Shown here: positions 24,879 through 34,230 of the stretch, piece by piece
How positions within the stretch are numbered: the stretch's first letter is position 1
Layout of the letters: every line of letters starts with the position of its first letter
NCBI RefSeq assembly: GCF_021134715.1
Contig: NC_060020.1
Location: 5,332,001-5,396,000, forward strand
DNA length: 64,000 nt
Source of the DNA: Daphnia pulex
Taxonomy: Eukaryota > Arthropoda > Branchiopoda > Diplostraca > Daphniidae
Direction of reading: 5' to 3'
The notes under the pieces: generated by a model
Told to the model about the DNA's origin: nothing
Database searches by the model: none
What the model saw: the letters and a program-made list of their open reading frames with translations, nothing else
Program-made: the position numbers and the translations under genes

Positions 24879-26354
24879 ATGTATCTCAACGTCAATTTGG
24901 CATCCAATGCTTCCGGCGGAGGTGGCGGAAACGACTCGTCCGCAACAGCTGCCGGCTCCTGCACCACTCCGCGCACTCCGGAGATTCTCAATTTGCTGGC
25001 CGGAGCTCCGTTTGACAATGTCGCATCTTACGGGGGCGGAGGACGGTACGGATCTGCTACCAACATCGGCAACGCTTCCGGCTCTTCGTCGTTCAGTTAC
25101 TTCCAGTCGTCCTCTTCGACTCCACTGGGAAGCGCAGGAGTCTCAGCGGGACTTCCAGCTTCGACCCCGGGCGATGGCCCTTCATCACCGGGCGAACACG
25201 CCTCTTCATCTTTTTCTTCCTTTTCTTCGTTATGTTCCTCGCCGGCCACTCCGTCTACTCCGCCGGCCGGTGGCCCGCCATCCATCCAAAACACTCGAAC
25301 GTATTTGATCAAGGAGGGACTCAAACTGACGATCCAGAGCAAGCGTTTGGCTTCCGGCCGAGGGTCGCTCGAGTCGGATCAGCACGGCCACATGCCACTC
25401 AAAGATGAGGTATTTCTGAATTTTCCGAGTTTTCGTTTACTTTTTTGCGCGTCGAACAGCAGCTGGTAACTTTCTCGTTAATCTCCGTGTTTCGTGCGGA
25501 TGGGACAGCTGACAACAGAAGATGAAGAACGTCGTCGGAGAAGGCGTGAGCGGAACAAAGTAGCCGCTACCAAATGTCGAAACCGCAAAAAAGAGCGAAC
25601 TGGCATTTTGATGCAGGAATCGGACGCGCTCGAGGATCAAAACGTTAACTTTCGTTCAGAAATCCAAAGGCTGGAGGCGGAAAAGCGCCGTTTGATGGAT
25701 GTGCTGGCCATGCACTCGCCCACTTGTTTAAAAACAGGTGAGTTTGACCCAGTCTAAACTTTTTCTTTTGCCGTCGTCTATCGTACGTGGTTCTTATTTG
25801 GTTTTTCAACTGTTTTTTTTTTTTTCTGTCTTGTTGTTGCTCATTTCAATTTAGCCGCCGGAAATCACCGTCCAACTCCAACCAGTTGTTCTTCCGACTT
25901 CATACAACACGATCCCGGCACTGGTACCGCTTCACAGGTAGGAACTCGAGGTGGTGAATCAGTTGTCTCGTTCGATCATCAGGTTGTTGTTCCTTCGGAT
26001 CAGGCTTACGTCATGTCGGGCGGCCTATCCTCTTCCAATTATGGACCGATGTACGACTGTAACAGGTACACAAAGAATGCCTCCTGATTTGATTGTGAAA
26101 ACCAGTTGAAATAATCTACCGAAATTTAATTTGGAATGCTCAGATCCAGTTCTGAATCTGCCGCCATGGCCGGCAATCATCATCATCACCATTCGTCAAC
26201 TTATGACGTCACTTCCGAAACGTCTGCCGGTAATTACAACAACAACAGCGGCGAAGGCCCTCCGTCGTACGTCAACAGTCAAGTAAATTTGATCCAGCAG
26301 CGGGGCTCTTACGGCGGCGGAGATAATAACCTCTCTGGGCAGAATTACCGGTAA
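24879..26354 (+). CDS. Atf3: ATF3/JDP2-type bZIP transcription factor
   Basis: A stress-response bZIP factor that by family knowledge binds ATF/CRE and AP-1 sites as homo- or heterodimers, for example with Jun. Coding exons: 24879-25409, 25509-25737, 25855-26065, 26144-26354; phases fit and give 393 residues. The N-terminus is Gly/Ser-rich with TPRTPEILNLL near residue 30. Near residue 140, YLIKEGLKLTIQSKRL matches the ATF3 segment VKEELRFAIQNKHL of mammals. The basic region and zipper lie at about 180-245: RRRRRERNKVAATKCRNRKK, then leucine heptads, ending in HSPTC, which matches HRPTC of ATF3/JDP2. The C-terminal tail is longer than in mammals and has a His run and an Asn/Gly-rich end. Fos is the next best match, but the pre-zipper motif and the HxPTC end favour ATF3. 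The start follows a T/A-rich leader and is the first ATG of the long frame. Confidence 0.92.
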
Positions 26355-26964
26355 ATAACATCATATAAGACAGGCGCAAACCACCTATAAATTTACTACC
26401 AAGTGCCATCCTTTTTTGTATACTATTATCTACTGCCTCTTTTCTGTATGTTTCTCCTTTTTCGGTGTCAAACGACAACAAATCGGGACCAACTAAATGA
26501 TTTCATGACGTACATGTATTTATCCGTTTCAAATTGTTTGTTCTCCTTCTCATCGCCCTGCGCAAAGACTAAAAGGTAGAGCTTCGGAAAAAAATAAGAA
26601 AAGAATTGTTGTTTAAATGTCAAATCGTAGTCATGGCCGCCTTCTTATCTTCTTTGTGTTAAAGAAAATGCAAGAAGTCAACGGAAAAAAAAAACTACAT
26701 TCATTCTCCTATACTACGCCTGTGCCTTATCCGAGAATTCACATATCCTTGTGTGCATTTCTTGCGGCTGTTTTTTTTTTTTAAATAATGACGTTGTTAA
26801 CCATTTTAAACTATGGCTTCATGGTCGTGCCCAGTGTAACCTTTTAAAAAGGTATTTCCCTTCGTTTTTTTTTCTTTCTCCTGTTGTTGCCTTGGGAATG
26901 TTAAATATGTCCTCCTCTCTGAAATTATCTGCTACCACGGCCATACTTTCCCCCTATGTGCAAT

Positions 26965-26970
26965 AATAAA
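26965..26970 (+). terminator. ATF3 polyadenylation signal
   Basis: AATAAA about 610 bases past the ATF3 stop codon, only about 60 bases from the opposing signal of the Arp2 gene. Confidence 0.6.
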
Positions 26971-27029
26971 ATTGCTTGAGTTTTCTTCTCTCGCCTGATT
27001 AGTTGCTATAATTACAGAGGCTATTTTTG

Positions 27030-27035
27030 TTTATT
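27030..27035 (-). terminator. Arp2 polyadenylation signal
   Basis: AATAAA on the minus strand (TTTATT on plus), about 145 bases past the Arp2 stop codon. The converging ATF3 signal is at 26965-26970, so the two 3' ends must be very close or overlap. Confidence 0.6.
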
Positions 27036-27180
27036 CAGCCAGAATTTGGGGGTCAACAAAAATTAGGGAGGGCGGGAATGTGAACCCAGCAACATGAAAA
27101 AAAAAAATGGACATCTGATTAGTAATAACATGACCTTCGATGGGAATCGGAAAAGAGGAACGAGCGTTTAAAATTGCGCG

Positions 27181-29301
27181 TTAGGAGCGGTTGACCAGTT
27201 TGTCCAGCACGCGGATGCCACGCTCATTGTACTCTTCCCTCGACATCCAGAAAGATTCTTTGTCTTTCATGACATCGGCCAATACGGCACCACCAATGAA
27301 AACCATGTCTTTACGGCGAGGAGGATCTTCAATACGAATTTTGAATTTCTGCGTGCCAAGAAAAGAGTAGTAAGTAAAATGTACGTCTAGAACACAAAAT
27401 TTCATCGTTGTACCGTAAGTTTCTCCGTGTCGCCTTTAAGAACTCGTTCAAGGTACAGCTGTTTGATTTCCCGTTCGAGCCTAGACGGAAGTCCGGGATA
27501 CATGGTTGAACCGCCTGAAAGGACGATGTGTTTGTATAGCGACGGGCGGACATCGATGTCGGCCGCTTGGATAGTCGAGAAGACTAGCTCGGCGATTCCT
27601 GACCCTTCAACGTTGATCAAGTGAGGCTGGAAAAGCGCTTCAGGGGCTTCGAACCGTTCACCACCCACTTTGATGACGCGCCCATCTGGAAGCTTTTTTA
27701 GAAATCGAATTTTTTGGTTTTTAAATATGCCATGGCCACAGCGACTCGAAGGTAGAATAAAGGGAAACTTACTGTGTATGATTCGACTAAAACGGTTGTT
27801 TCGAGAGCCAGTTTTTGTTCCGTTTCAATGTTATAGCCAATATAACAAAGTTTTTCTTTCAACTGGCGAACAGTTTCAAAGTCTGCCGTATGATTGAATG
27901 CGTAGCCTCTCAGCAGCAAGAGCTATAAAGAGGAATATTACTGAATTCATGCCAAACTATTGCGGGATGGATCATTGATTCTACCTTGATGAGATATCGG
28001 GTAATATCTCTTCCGGCAATGTCAAGACGTCTGGTTAAGTGAGGCATTGCAAACCCTTCGTACACAGGACAAATGTGAGTGACACCGTCTCCAGAATCGA
28101 CAACAACTCCCGTCAGCAGACCCTGTGCGTAAAGTGTTAGAACTGCTTGGATGGCCACGTAGGTTCCGGCAAATCCATATTTTTCGAACATGACCTGTAA
28201 CAAACGGCACAAAGATTCGAATTTTTACACACCCATTTCCACCACCACCATTGAAACATGGTGACAATTAAAAACATTTACCTCAATCATTTTCTCGCGA
28301 TTCTTCAAAGGGTTCATCGGAGGCTCTGTTAGCAAGACCTTACATTGGTGAGGGTCAATGTTCATTTTCTCAGGGCCAAAAGTGTAATCCCACACATGAC
28401 ACATGTCTTCCCAATTCCTAAGGAACACAAACAAGCAGATTTATAAACACCAGTTCAAATTTAATAAATGTATCGATATATACCTAACGATTCCGTTTTC
28501 CATAGGGTAGTTCACTTCAAGCATTGAGCGAAGTTTACTCGCGTCATCTCCGACCATTAAATCCTGTTGATAAAAGTCTTCATTAATTTAGATTCAATTA
28601 AAAAGAACACTAAGTTACATGCAACTAAACATCAATGCAAAATTCCAACAAACAATATCACACCATAAAGTGCTCAATACTTACAGATATGTGAGCAAAT
28701 CCCTGATTGAAAGGCAAGCAATTAAGCCAAAATCATGATTCAGTTCATTAGAAAATAACAAAACCTTTTTTTACAATCAAAATCAAAACTCCACAAAGAC
28801 ATTCATGTTATAGGACGGCACAAGTTGGTTTTTTACTATCACTGTTATGACTTTATAGGTTTTTAAACTATATCTGTGTTATAAGAACATGACACAGATT
28901 TTTTTAAATGCAAAACATGTGAGATTCCCTCTGTACTTATCCTTGGAATGTCACCTTAATTTGATAACCCTAGAAAGTTTTGTGTGATGTCGAAACCATG
29001 GAAATGGACAGTAAGATCGAAACTGCTTGAAAGAAAAGAATTTTATCATACCTTCACTTCGATGTCACCAATTTTGTTGGCAGCGCGAATGATAGGTCGT
29101 CCAACCAAAGATGGGAAGATATGTGCTGGAAAGTTTGATCCTGCATATCCAACTTTGACAAACTATCCAACATTGATAAAGGTGAGTTGCTAGTTTGCTA
29201 CATGGCCGGCAAAACAACATTAATAAATATTTCAAAAGAAAAAAATAACTCACCCCTGTTCCATTATCACAAACTAATACTTTTCTTCCTTGACTATCCA
29301 T
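27181..29301 (-). CDS. Arp2: Actin-related protein 2 (Arp2/3 complex subunit)
   Basis: One of the two actin-like subunits of the Arp2/3 complex, which nucleates branched actin filaments in the cytoplasm. Coding exons (minus): 29301-29254, 29162-29052, 28563-28484, 28417-28282, 28194-27985, 27922-27773, 27692-27414, 27348-27181. Phases fit and give 393 residues, against 394 in human. Recognisable blocks in order: [16 protein letters not shown] (start and first nucleotide loop), [143 protein letters not shown] and [20 protein letters not shown]. No key actin-fold residue appears lost. A candidate in-frame microexon lies in the second intron (28685-28702). Confidence 0.97.
28685..28702 (-). other. 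Arp2: Candidate 18-nt cassette microexon of Arp2
   Basis: On the minus strand an 18-base segment coding GFAHIS is flanked by a TTTCAATCAG acceptor and a GTAAGTA donor. It sits between exon 2 (ending ...IEVK) and exon 3 (starting DLMVG), both at phase 0, so inclusion adds six residues without a frameshift. It is not needed for an intact Arp2. Confidence 0.6.
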
Positions 29302-29937
29302 CTCAAAGTTTGTTAATAGTTGATTTTATATTGATAATCTCAATTCGTGAACAATACGACACACAATTTGACAGCGCCCTAAAACCAAAACTACTTCCCG
29401 TCGGAGCCAGACGATAGCAGCTCATGGGGGTTGGGAGTTGCCACGGCAACCGATTGCTTAACATCATTGGTTAATCCAGCTGGTTAATCAGTTAACTCTG
29501 GTTTTAAATGACTATCTCGAATCGTTATAAAATATTTGAGATAAAGTTTCTTAAAAAAAATTTTGAAATTGTAAAGTATAGATTTTAAATTAATTTGTGA
29601 ACTACATTATTTTGATGCAATGATTTATCTGAAGAATTTTGGCAACGCCGTTAATCAACCGGGAAATTCAAAATGTTCAATAACAGACAAAAAAGAATTA
29701 AATAAATTAAACGAATGAATTGTATATGCATACTAAAGTCAAATACTCTTACCAACACTGAATATTATCCATTGAAGCATGCAACACTAGAACATCTTCT
29801 TTAAAGAACATGAAACCAAACTGGCCAAAATCATAGGAAGGCTGAGGAAACTAAATTGAGTAAATTCCTTGGCAAAGCAAGAACTTGATGATGCATTCAA
29901 ATTTAAAAAGGATATTTCAAAGATTTTTTGCCATTCT
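29302..29937. other. Region between Arp2 start and macro-domain gene end
   Basis: Upstream of the minus-strand Arp2 gene and downstream of the minus-strand macro-domain gene. It should hold the Arp2 promoter and 5' UTR close to 29302-29450, a GC-richer segment. The rest is AT-rich with no coding signal. Confidence 0.5.
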
Positions 29938-29943
29938 TTTATT
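29938..29943 (-). terminator. Macro-domain gene polyadenylation signal
   Basis: AATAAA on the minus strand about 75 bases past the stop codon at 30016-30018. Confidence 0.5.
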
Positions 29944-30015
29944 CCAAGCCTGTTCATGCTGTACACATGTTGTACATTACCAAATTTTCAAAATTTTTCA
30001 TGTTATCAAATCAGA

Positions 30016-30977
30016 TCACAAAACAGCCTTTACTGAAAAATATTTAGGTAGCAATTCTTGATATACTTTTAGATCTTTATCTAAAAACACACAGAATATC
30101 ACTCTTTCCAATGTTGATTCATCACTTTCAAGAAATTTTCTTGTTGTTAACAATGCTACTGCAGCTGCATCTCTATTGGGGTAACCATAAACCCCAGTTG
30201 AAATGCAGGGAAATACCTAATTAAAATTTTGAAGATGAAGAAATGGAATCCCTAAAAGGTACTAGAATGTAAAATCATGACTTACTATTGTTTTTAGTTC
30301 ATTTTTATTCGCAAGTTTAAGACTATTAGAATAACAATCAGACAGCAAGTTAGAGTCTTGGTCCATAGGTCCAACAGTCTGAATCACATCTGGAAACATA
30401 AATACTGTATAGAAACAGGATATCATTCATACTTTTTCTAGAGAAAAATTTACACTTTGCAGGTAGTTTGTATCCTCCTGTCAGTTTAGCATCCCCTGTT
30501 TGACAACCACCTTTGATAGATTGACATTCTTCAAGAAGATAAGGACCAGCTGCTTTATGAATTGCTCCATCAACTGTTGAGGTAACACAAAACATTGATA
30601 AACAATTTAGAAATTTTCAATATTCTTTATTAAATTTCACCTCCACCACCACCAGCCAACCTGCTATTGGCTGCATTGACAATCGCTCCAACTTCTAGTT
30701 GAGTTATATCCCCTTTCCAAAGAGAAACTTTAGAATTGATTGATAAATTGGGTTTTAAATCAGTATTGTTTCCATCTGATGTAGAATGGGGAATTTCTTT
30801 TGATGTCTCTTCCCAAGTTGGAATCTCTTTCACTGAAACACAATGTTGATTTCGAGTTGCAGTGCTTTTTTCAAAGTACTCTGTAAAGAATGTAATTACA
30901 TGATAAAGCAACCACAGCCTTCTTCAAATTCTAATTATACCTTTGGCTTCCTGCCAATTTTTGAATTCTTTCGCCAT
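30016..30977 (-). CDS. Macro-domain protein (MACROD1/2-like ADP-ribosyl hydrolase)
   Basis: MACROD-type macro domains remove mono-ADP-ribose from acidic residues and deacetylate O-acetyl-ADP-ribose. Coding exons (minus): 30977-30941, 30880-30641, 30573-30454, 30389-30286, 30216-30016; phases fit, 233 residues. The first 65 residues are a variable Ser/Thr/Glu-rich leader ([18 protein letters not shown]). The macro domain follows: [20 protein letters not shown] with the NAAN motif near 85, the Gly-rich loop [17 protein letters not shown], then [19 protein letters not shown] and the phosphate-binding loop ISTGVYGYP near 170. The junction LPAK|YVIQTVGP depends on the donor after AAGT at 30454, which restores the family consensus. 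It shares its upstream region with coupling factor 6. MACROD1 versus MACROD2 cannot be settled here. Confidence 0.92.
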
Positions 30978-31323
30978 AATGGAAATTGATTTATTGAAAT
31001 ATCCCTTCGGTATTAAATATTTACCAATCGTTTGAATGAAATACATACACTACGTTGTTATGTACGAAGCGATTTTCAGGCGATTTTTAGGTGTGTGTTA
31101 GTCAGCTGTTAGTACTGATCGGCTAGTCGGCTGCTGGTGATTGCCTAAATCTAAAGGTAAACAATTGCAAATCGTCATAATTTATTTTAAATTACATTAA
31201 TATATAGATTATGTAATTCATTGATAATTCAAAGTTTTAATATGTAAAGTATTTGGAAAATTTTCATGTTGCATCTGGTATGTTCCTTAAAATATTTCCT
31301 TTCCGTTTTCTTTGAGTGTTTAG
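30978..31323. promoter_or_regulatory. Bidirectional promoter region, macro-domain gene / coupling factor 6
   Basis: The macro-domain gene starts leftward at 30977 and the first coupling factor 6 exon begins rightward near 31324-31380, leaving only about 350-400 bases for both promoters. I see TTAGTCAGCTG and AGTACTGATCGG motifs but no clear TATA box, as is usual for housekeeping genes. Confidence 0.4.
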
Positions 31324-31430
31324 GGATTTATTGGTAAGCGGCTATCCTGCCATTTTCGTGAATGAGAAAAGTAGACTGAGTGTAGACGACGGAAGACATT
31401 TTGGATTGCATCTGTGAGCAACTTGCATAG
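31324..31430 (+). other. Coupling factor 6 noncoding first exon
   Basis: Inferred 5' UTR exon ending at a GTAAAT donor after 31430. The next exon begins after CTCTCAG at 31556, nine bases before the start codon. The 5' limit is a guess. Confidence 0.4.
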
Positions 31431-31564
31431 GTAAATATATTTTACTGTGCGTCTCCTTTCTTGTTAAACTTTGTATTGCATTACCGATTAATTTGTTGTG
31501 AGATCTGTTTGTAGTTTCCAAATATTTGTGAAGGCTAAATGATCTATACTCTCAGGTCATCAAC

Positions 31565-31936
31565 ATGTTTGCGACTCGAACCCGGCTAGCTGTTCGTCAA
31601 GGAACAGTCCTGCAGAGGCAGTTTGGAATATCTGCAGTTGTTGCTAATAAAGCAGTTGATCCCATTCAGAAACTCTTTTTGGACAAACTGAATGAGTACA
31701 AAGTCAAGAGCAAGTATGTATTAGATTTTATCATTTCTGTTACCATCTGTTAATTATTGGTGTTCTTTAGAGCTGCCGGAGGAAAATTGGTCGACCCATC
31801 TCCTGCTATCCAGAAAGATATTGCAACTGAGCTGGACAGAGTTCGCCGTGTTTATGGTGGAGCTGATGGAGCCGATATGACCAAGTTCCCCACTTTCAAC
31901 TTCCCTGAACCCAAAGTTGATCCCATTAATTCTTAA
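31565..31936 (+). CDS. ATPsynCF6: ATP synthase coupling factor 6, mitochondrial
   Basis: A small peripheral-stalk subunit of mitochondrial F1Fo ATP synthase that links F1 to the membrane part. Two coding exons, 31565-31713 and 31771-31936, give 104 residues, the usual family length. The N-terminus MFATRTRLAVRQGTVLQRQF is Arg-rich and lacks acidic residues, as expected for a mitochondrial presequence. The mature part starts near VANKAVDPIQKLFLDKLNEY and continues KAAGGKLVDPSPAIQKDIAT, ELDRVRRVYGG, then the conserved tail MTKFPTFNFPEPKVD. The only in-frame ATG of the coding exon is used. A polyadenylation signal AATAAA lies at 32015-32020. Confidence 0.95.
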
Positions 31937-32137
31937 ACACTGAGAAAAATATAGTAGTGGTAAGACATTAAGATTGCTATGGATCTTCAATTCTTCATTG
32001 AAGACTCAGGTGTAAATAAATAATTAGAAAACCAATTCAACTACATTGGTATAGCGCCAGTTTGTCAATGTATTTTTGAAAATTCAGTCACATTTGAATT
32101 TTTACACATGCCAAGGAAGTTTCTAATTTAAAACTAT

Positions 32138-33184
32138 CTATTGCAGGGGTGATACTTTATGAGGCACTAAGATTTTGGAATATCCATTTGCAATCTGCTG
32201 CCAATCTTTGCCTGTAAAAAAAACTGGAATTAATAATGGCTATCAATTGAAACTTAGACCGTAATTACTTTTCATTTGTTGAAACACTAAATTAGTTGCT
32301 GCTGAGAGTGTGGGGTGTTTCCAAAGCAGAACTGAAGTATTTAAATTCCCGTGTAGTGTTTGGAATGCGCCGATGAGAAGATTGCCACTATTTTGCTCAA
32401 TTAAAGTTGGACTTTTTTCCAGTTGATTTGGAGTGATAGGAAACGTCTGCAGTTGATACACGCCCTTTTCCACCGAGTTGCTCAGTGTGATTCCAGGTAT
32501 GACTGAAACTACGGAATTTTGCTGGCCACTCATCCAAGGCAAAATTTTGCCAAAATAGCGTTGTATCCATTCGCTGTTTCCAGCTAAGCTTGCTCGTACT
32601 TGTGCGCGATGCTCTAAACTATCTGCAGAGTGCAAGGTAAATTTATCTTGCTAGTTAATGCACTCACCCAAAAATTACTTGAGCTCATTAATTAGCTCTG
32701 ATCCGAACTAGAAAGTAGGAACAGCTGTTGAAAATTTTGTTTACCGTATTCCCATATGTGTACTACTTCGTTAAGTCCGCCTAACTCACTTGTCCAATAT
32801 CCAATCAGTTTGGACTGAGAAGTTCTCAGATGAAATTCTTCTGAAGTCAAATTAAGAAAATCTTTAACATTTTGTGGCCATATTGCATAGGTTCGTAGTT
32901 CGTAGATTTTCGTTGGTGTAACCACATGTTGATTATGCTGGTATCGTCGACCTTGGGGCGCACATATCAACCGACGCAGAATATTCTGGTTCCTCGCCCT
33001 TGTCTGTGTAACAAGGTAACAAATTTAGATAGTTCGTCTGTGTTATAACAACATGGCATAAAGTATGCTGATTCGAAGTATTTGCAAATTGAAAATATTC
33101 AGTAGTTCACAATTAATTAATAAGAAACCATTGGATTTATTAGAATGCAGCTCACCCAAGTTTGTTCAACATACATACCAACAT
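32138..33184 (-). CDS. NIPSNAP3-like mitochondrial protein
   Basis: NIPSNAP proteins are mitochondrial; members have been linked to mitophagy and vesicle traffic. Coding exons (minus): 33184-33179, 33003-32745, 32622-32269, 32211-32138; phases fit and give 230 residues. The first coding exon holds just two codons (ATG TTG), so the protein begins MLTRARNQNILRRLICAP, a basic presequence like that of human NIPSNAP3A. Then come KIYELRTYAIWPQ, FHLRTSQSKLIGYWTSELGG, HIWEYDSLEHRAQVRASLA, GVYQLQTFPITP and the C-terminus ILVPHKVSPLQ, which parallels the family end. The WEY/DSLEHR junction restores the consensus and confirms the exon 2 to 3 splice. It converges with coupling factor 6, with about 200 bases between the stop codons. 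Confidence 0.9.
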
Positions 33185-33397
33185 ATTTCCAGCGCAAGTT
33201 CTCTGAGAGTAAACAAATGTGCGTTTTATCTCGGACGAAAGTCCACACAGAAATGAAACAAAAATAGGTTAGCAACTCCCGCGGGGCATTTAGAAACTTG
33301 TTTCCTTGGATTTACAGATTCAGACGAGTGGCCGTCTACACTTCTTTTTTCAGTTACTTGAAACTCCATGAATGAATGATTATATGCACGGACATTT

Positions 33398-33666
33398 TCA
33401 AATCCTATCAATGAGTTGGCAGCGTTCAAGCAGTATTATACTTAAAGCATTTCTAAGCTTGTGCTTGCGCACATATAGAGTAATACAGTACAGGCAGCAA
33501 TAAATCTATGTTGAGTATTCACCTCGGGAAAAAATGAAGAGTTTTTAACATATTCTTTTCCCGAACTTGAACTACTCCTTACTCGAAGGTCCCCCCTGTT
33601 GGCAACGCATTGAAGCACAATTGTTTGAATCTGAGCGATATCGGGCGCTTTATTGCCATTTGCCAT
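33398..33666 (-). CDS. Possible small protein, unknown
   Basis: Tentative. An ATG at 33666 opens a polar frame (MANGNKAPDIAQIQTIVLQC, later a Ser run and GKEYVKNSSFFPE) with a GTGAAT donor after 33523. The acceptor before 33457 restores the frame as LRNALSIILLERCQLIDRI and then a stop, 67 residues in all. There is no signal peptide and I recognise no family. Another possible donor (GTAAGG) lies inside exon 1, and an unspliced reading also stays open to 33442. The polar composition is more protein-like than the neighbouring AT-rich frames, but this could be noise or part of a 5' UTR. Confidence 0.25.
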
Positions 33667-33937
33667 TACAGTGTAAAGTAAAACGTTTAACAGATAAGAA
33701 TAACAGATATAGAAAATATTTTCTACTTCTATATCTCTTATTGAAGCTAGAGCTAGAGTCCATTGCAAATTCAAAGTAAGTTGTGCCTTGTGTGTTTTTA
33801 ACATTAAAATTCGTGATGTTAGTCCTAATATTTTAGAAACTACCAACTATATACAGTATATATATATTTCAAATTTTGCAGATTAAAAAAAAGCGCTGTT
33901 TTTTAATAGTGTATTAGACGAATTTGATGAATAACGA

Positions 33938-33943
33938 TTTATT
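33938..33943 (-). terminator. AMP deaminase polyadenylation signal
   Basis: AATAAA on the minus strand about 290 bases past the stop codon at 34231-34233. An ATTAAA variant near 34133-34138 is closer and could also be used. Confidence 0.4.
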
Positions 33944-34230
33944 ATGTTTTTAAATAATGGCATTAAAATTTAGTTCTTTTATCTTCTAAAAGCCAGTAAT
34001 ACCAAATCAAGGAATGATTGTTAAAAAACTAATAAAATTCGTTTCAAATAGAGATAAGTCCCCTCCCCTACTTCTCAGAAAAAGAAAAATGCACTCATTA
34101 CTAATTTAAAAACTTTTTTTTATGTTTTTTTTTTTTTAATATAAGCATGACAAATTCGGTTACTTTGTATCTGCACTTACAGAATCGTTGCTTATTACAG
34201 TTTTAACTGTATATAGGCTCTACTTTTCGC

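Noticed and set aside
24832..25308. 158-codon plus-strand frame overlapping the ATF3 first coding exon
   Set aside because: It is the +1 shadow of the GC-rich ATF3 exon; the ATF3 frame carries the family motifs and correct splice phases.
27410..27553. Readings of the Arp2 exon 7/8 area in other frames
   Set aside because: Shadows of Arp2; exon phases and motifs fix the real frame.
33065..33256. 63-codon plus-strand ATG frame with a basic N-terminus, at first read as a mitochondrial protein
   Set aside because: It overlaps the first intron and first coding exon of the minus-strand NIPSNAP gene, whose start is fixed by splice phase; no family match.
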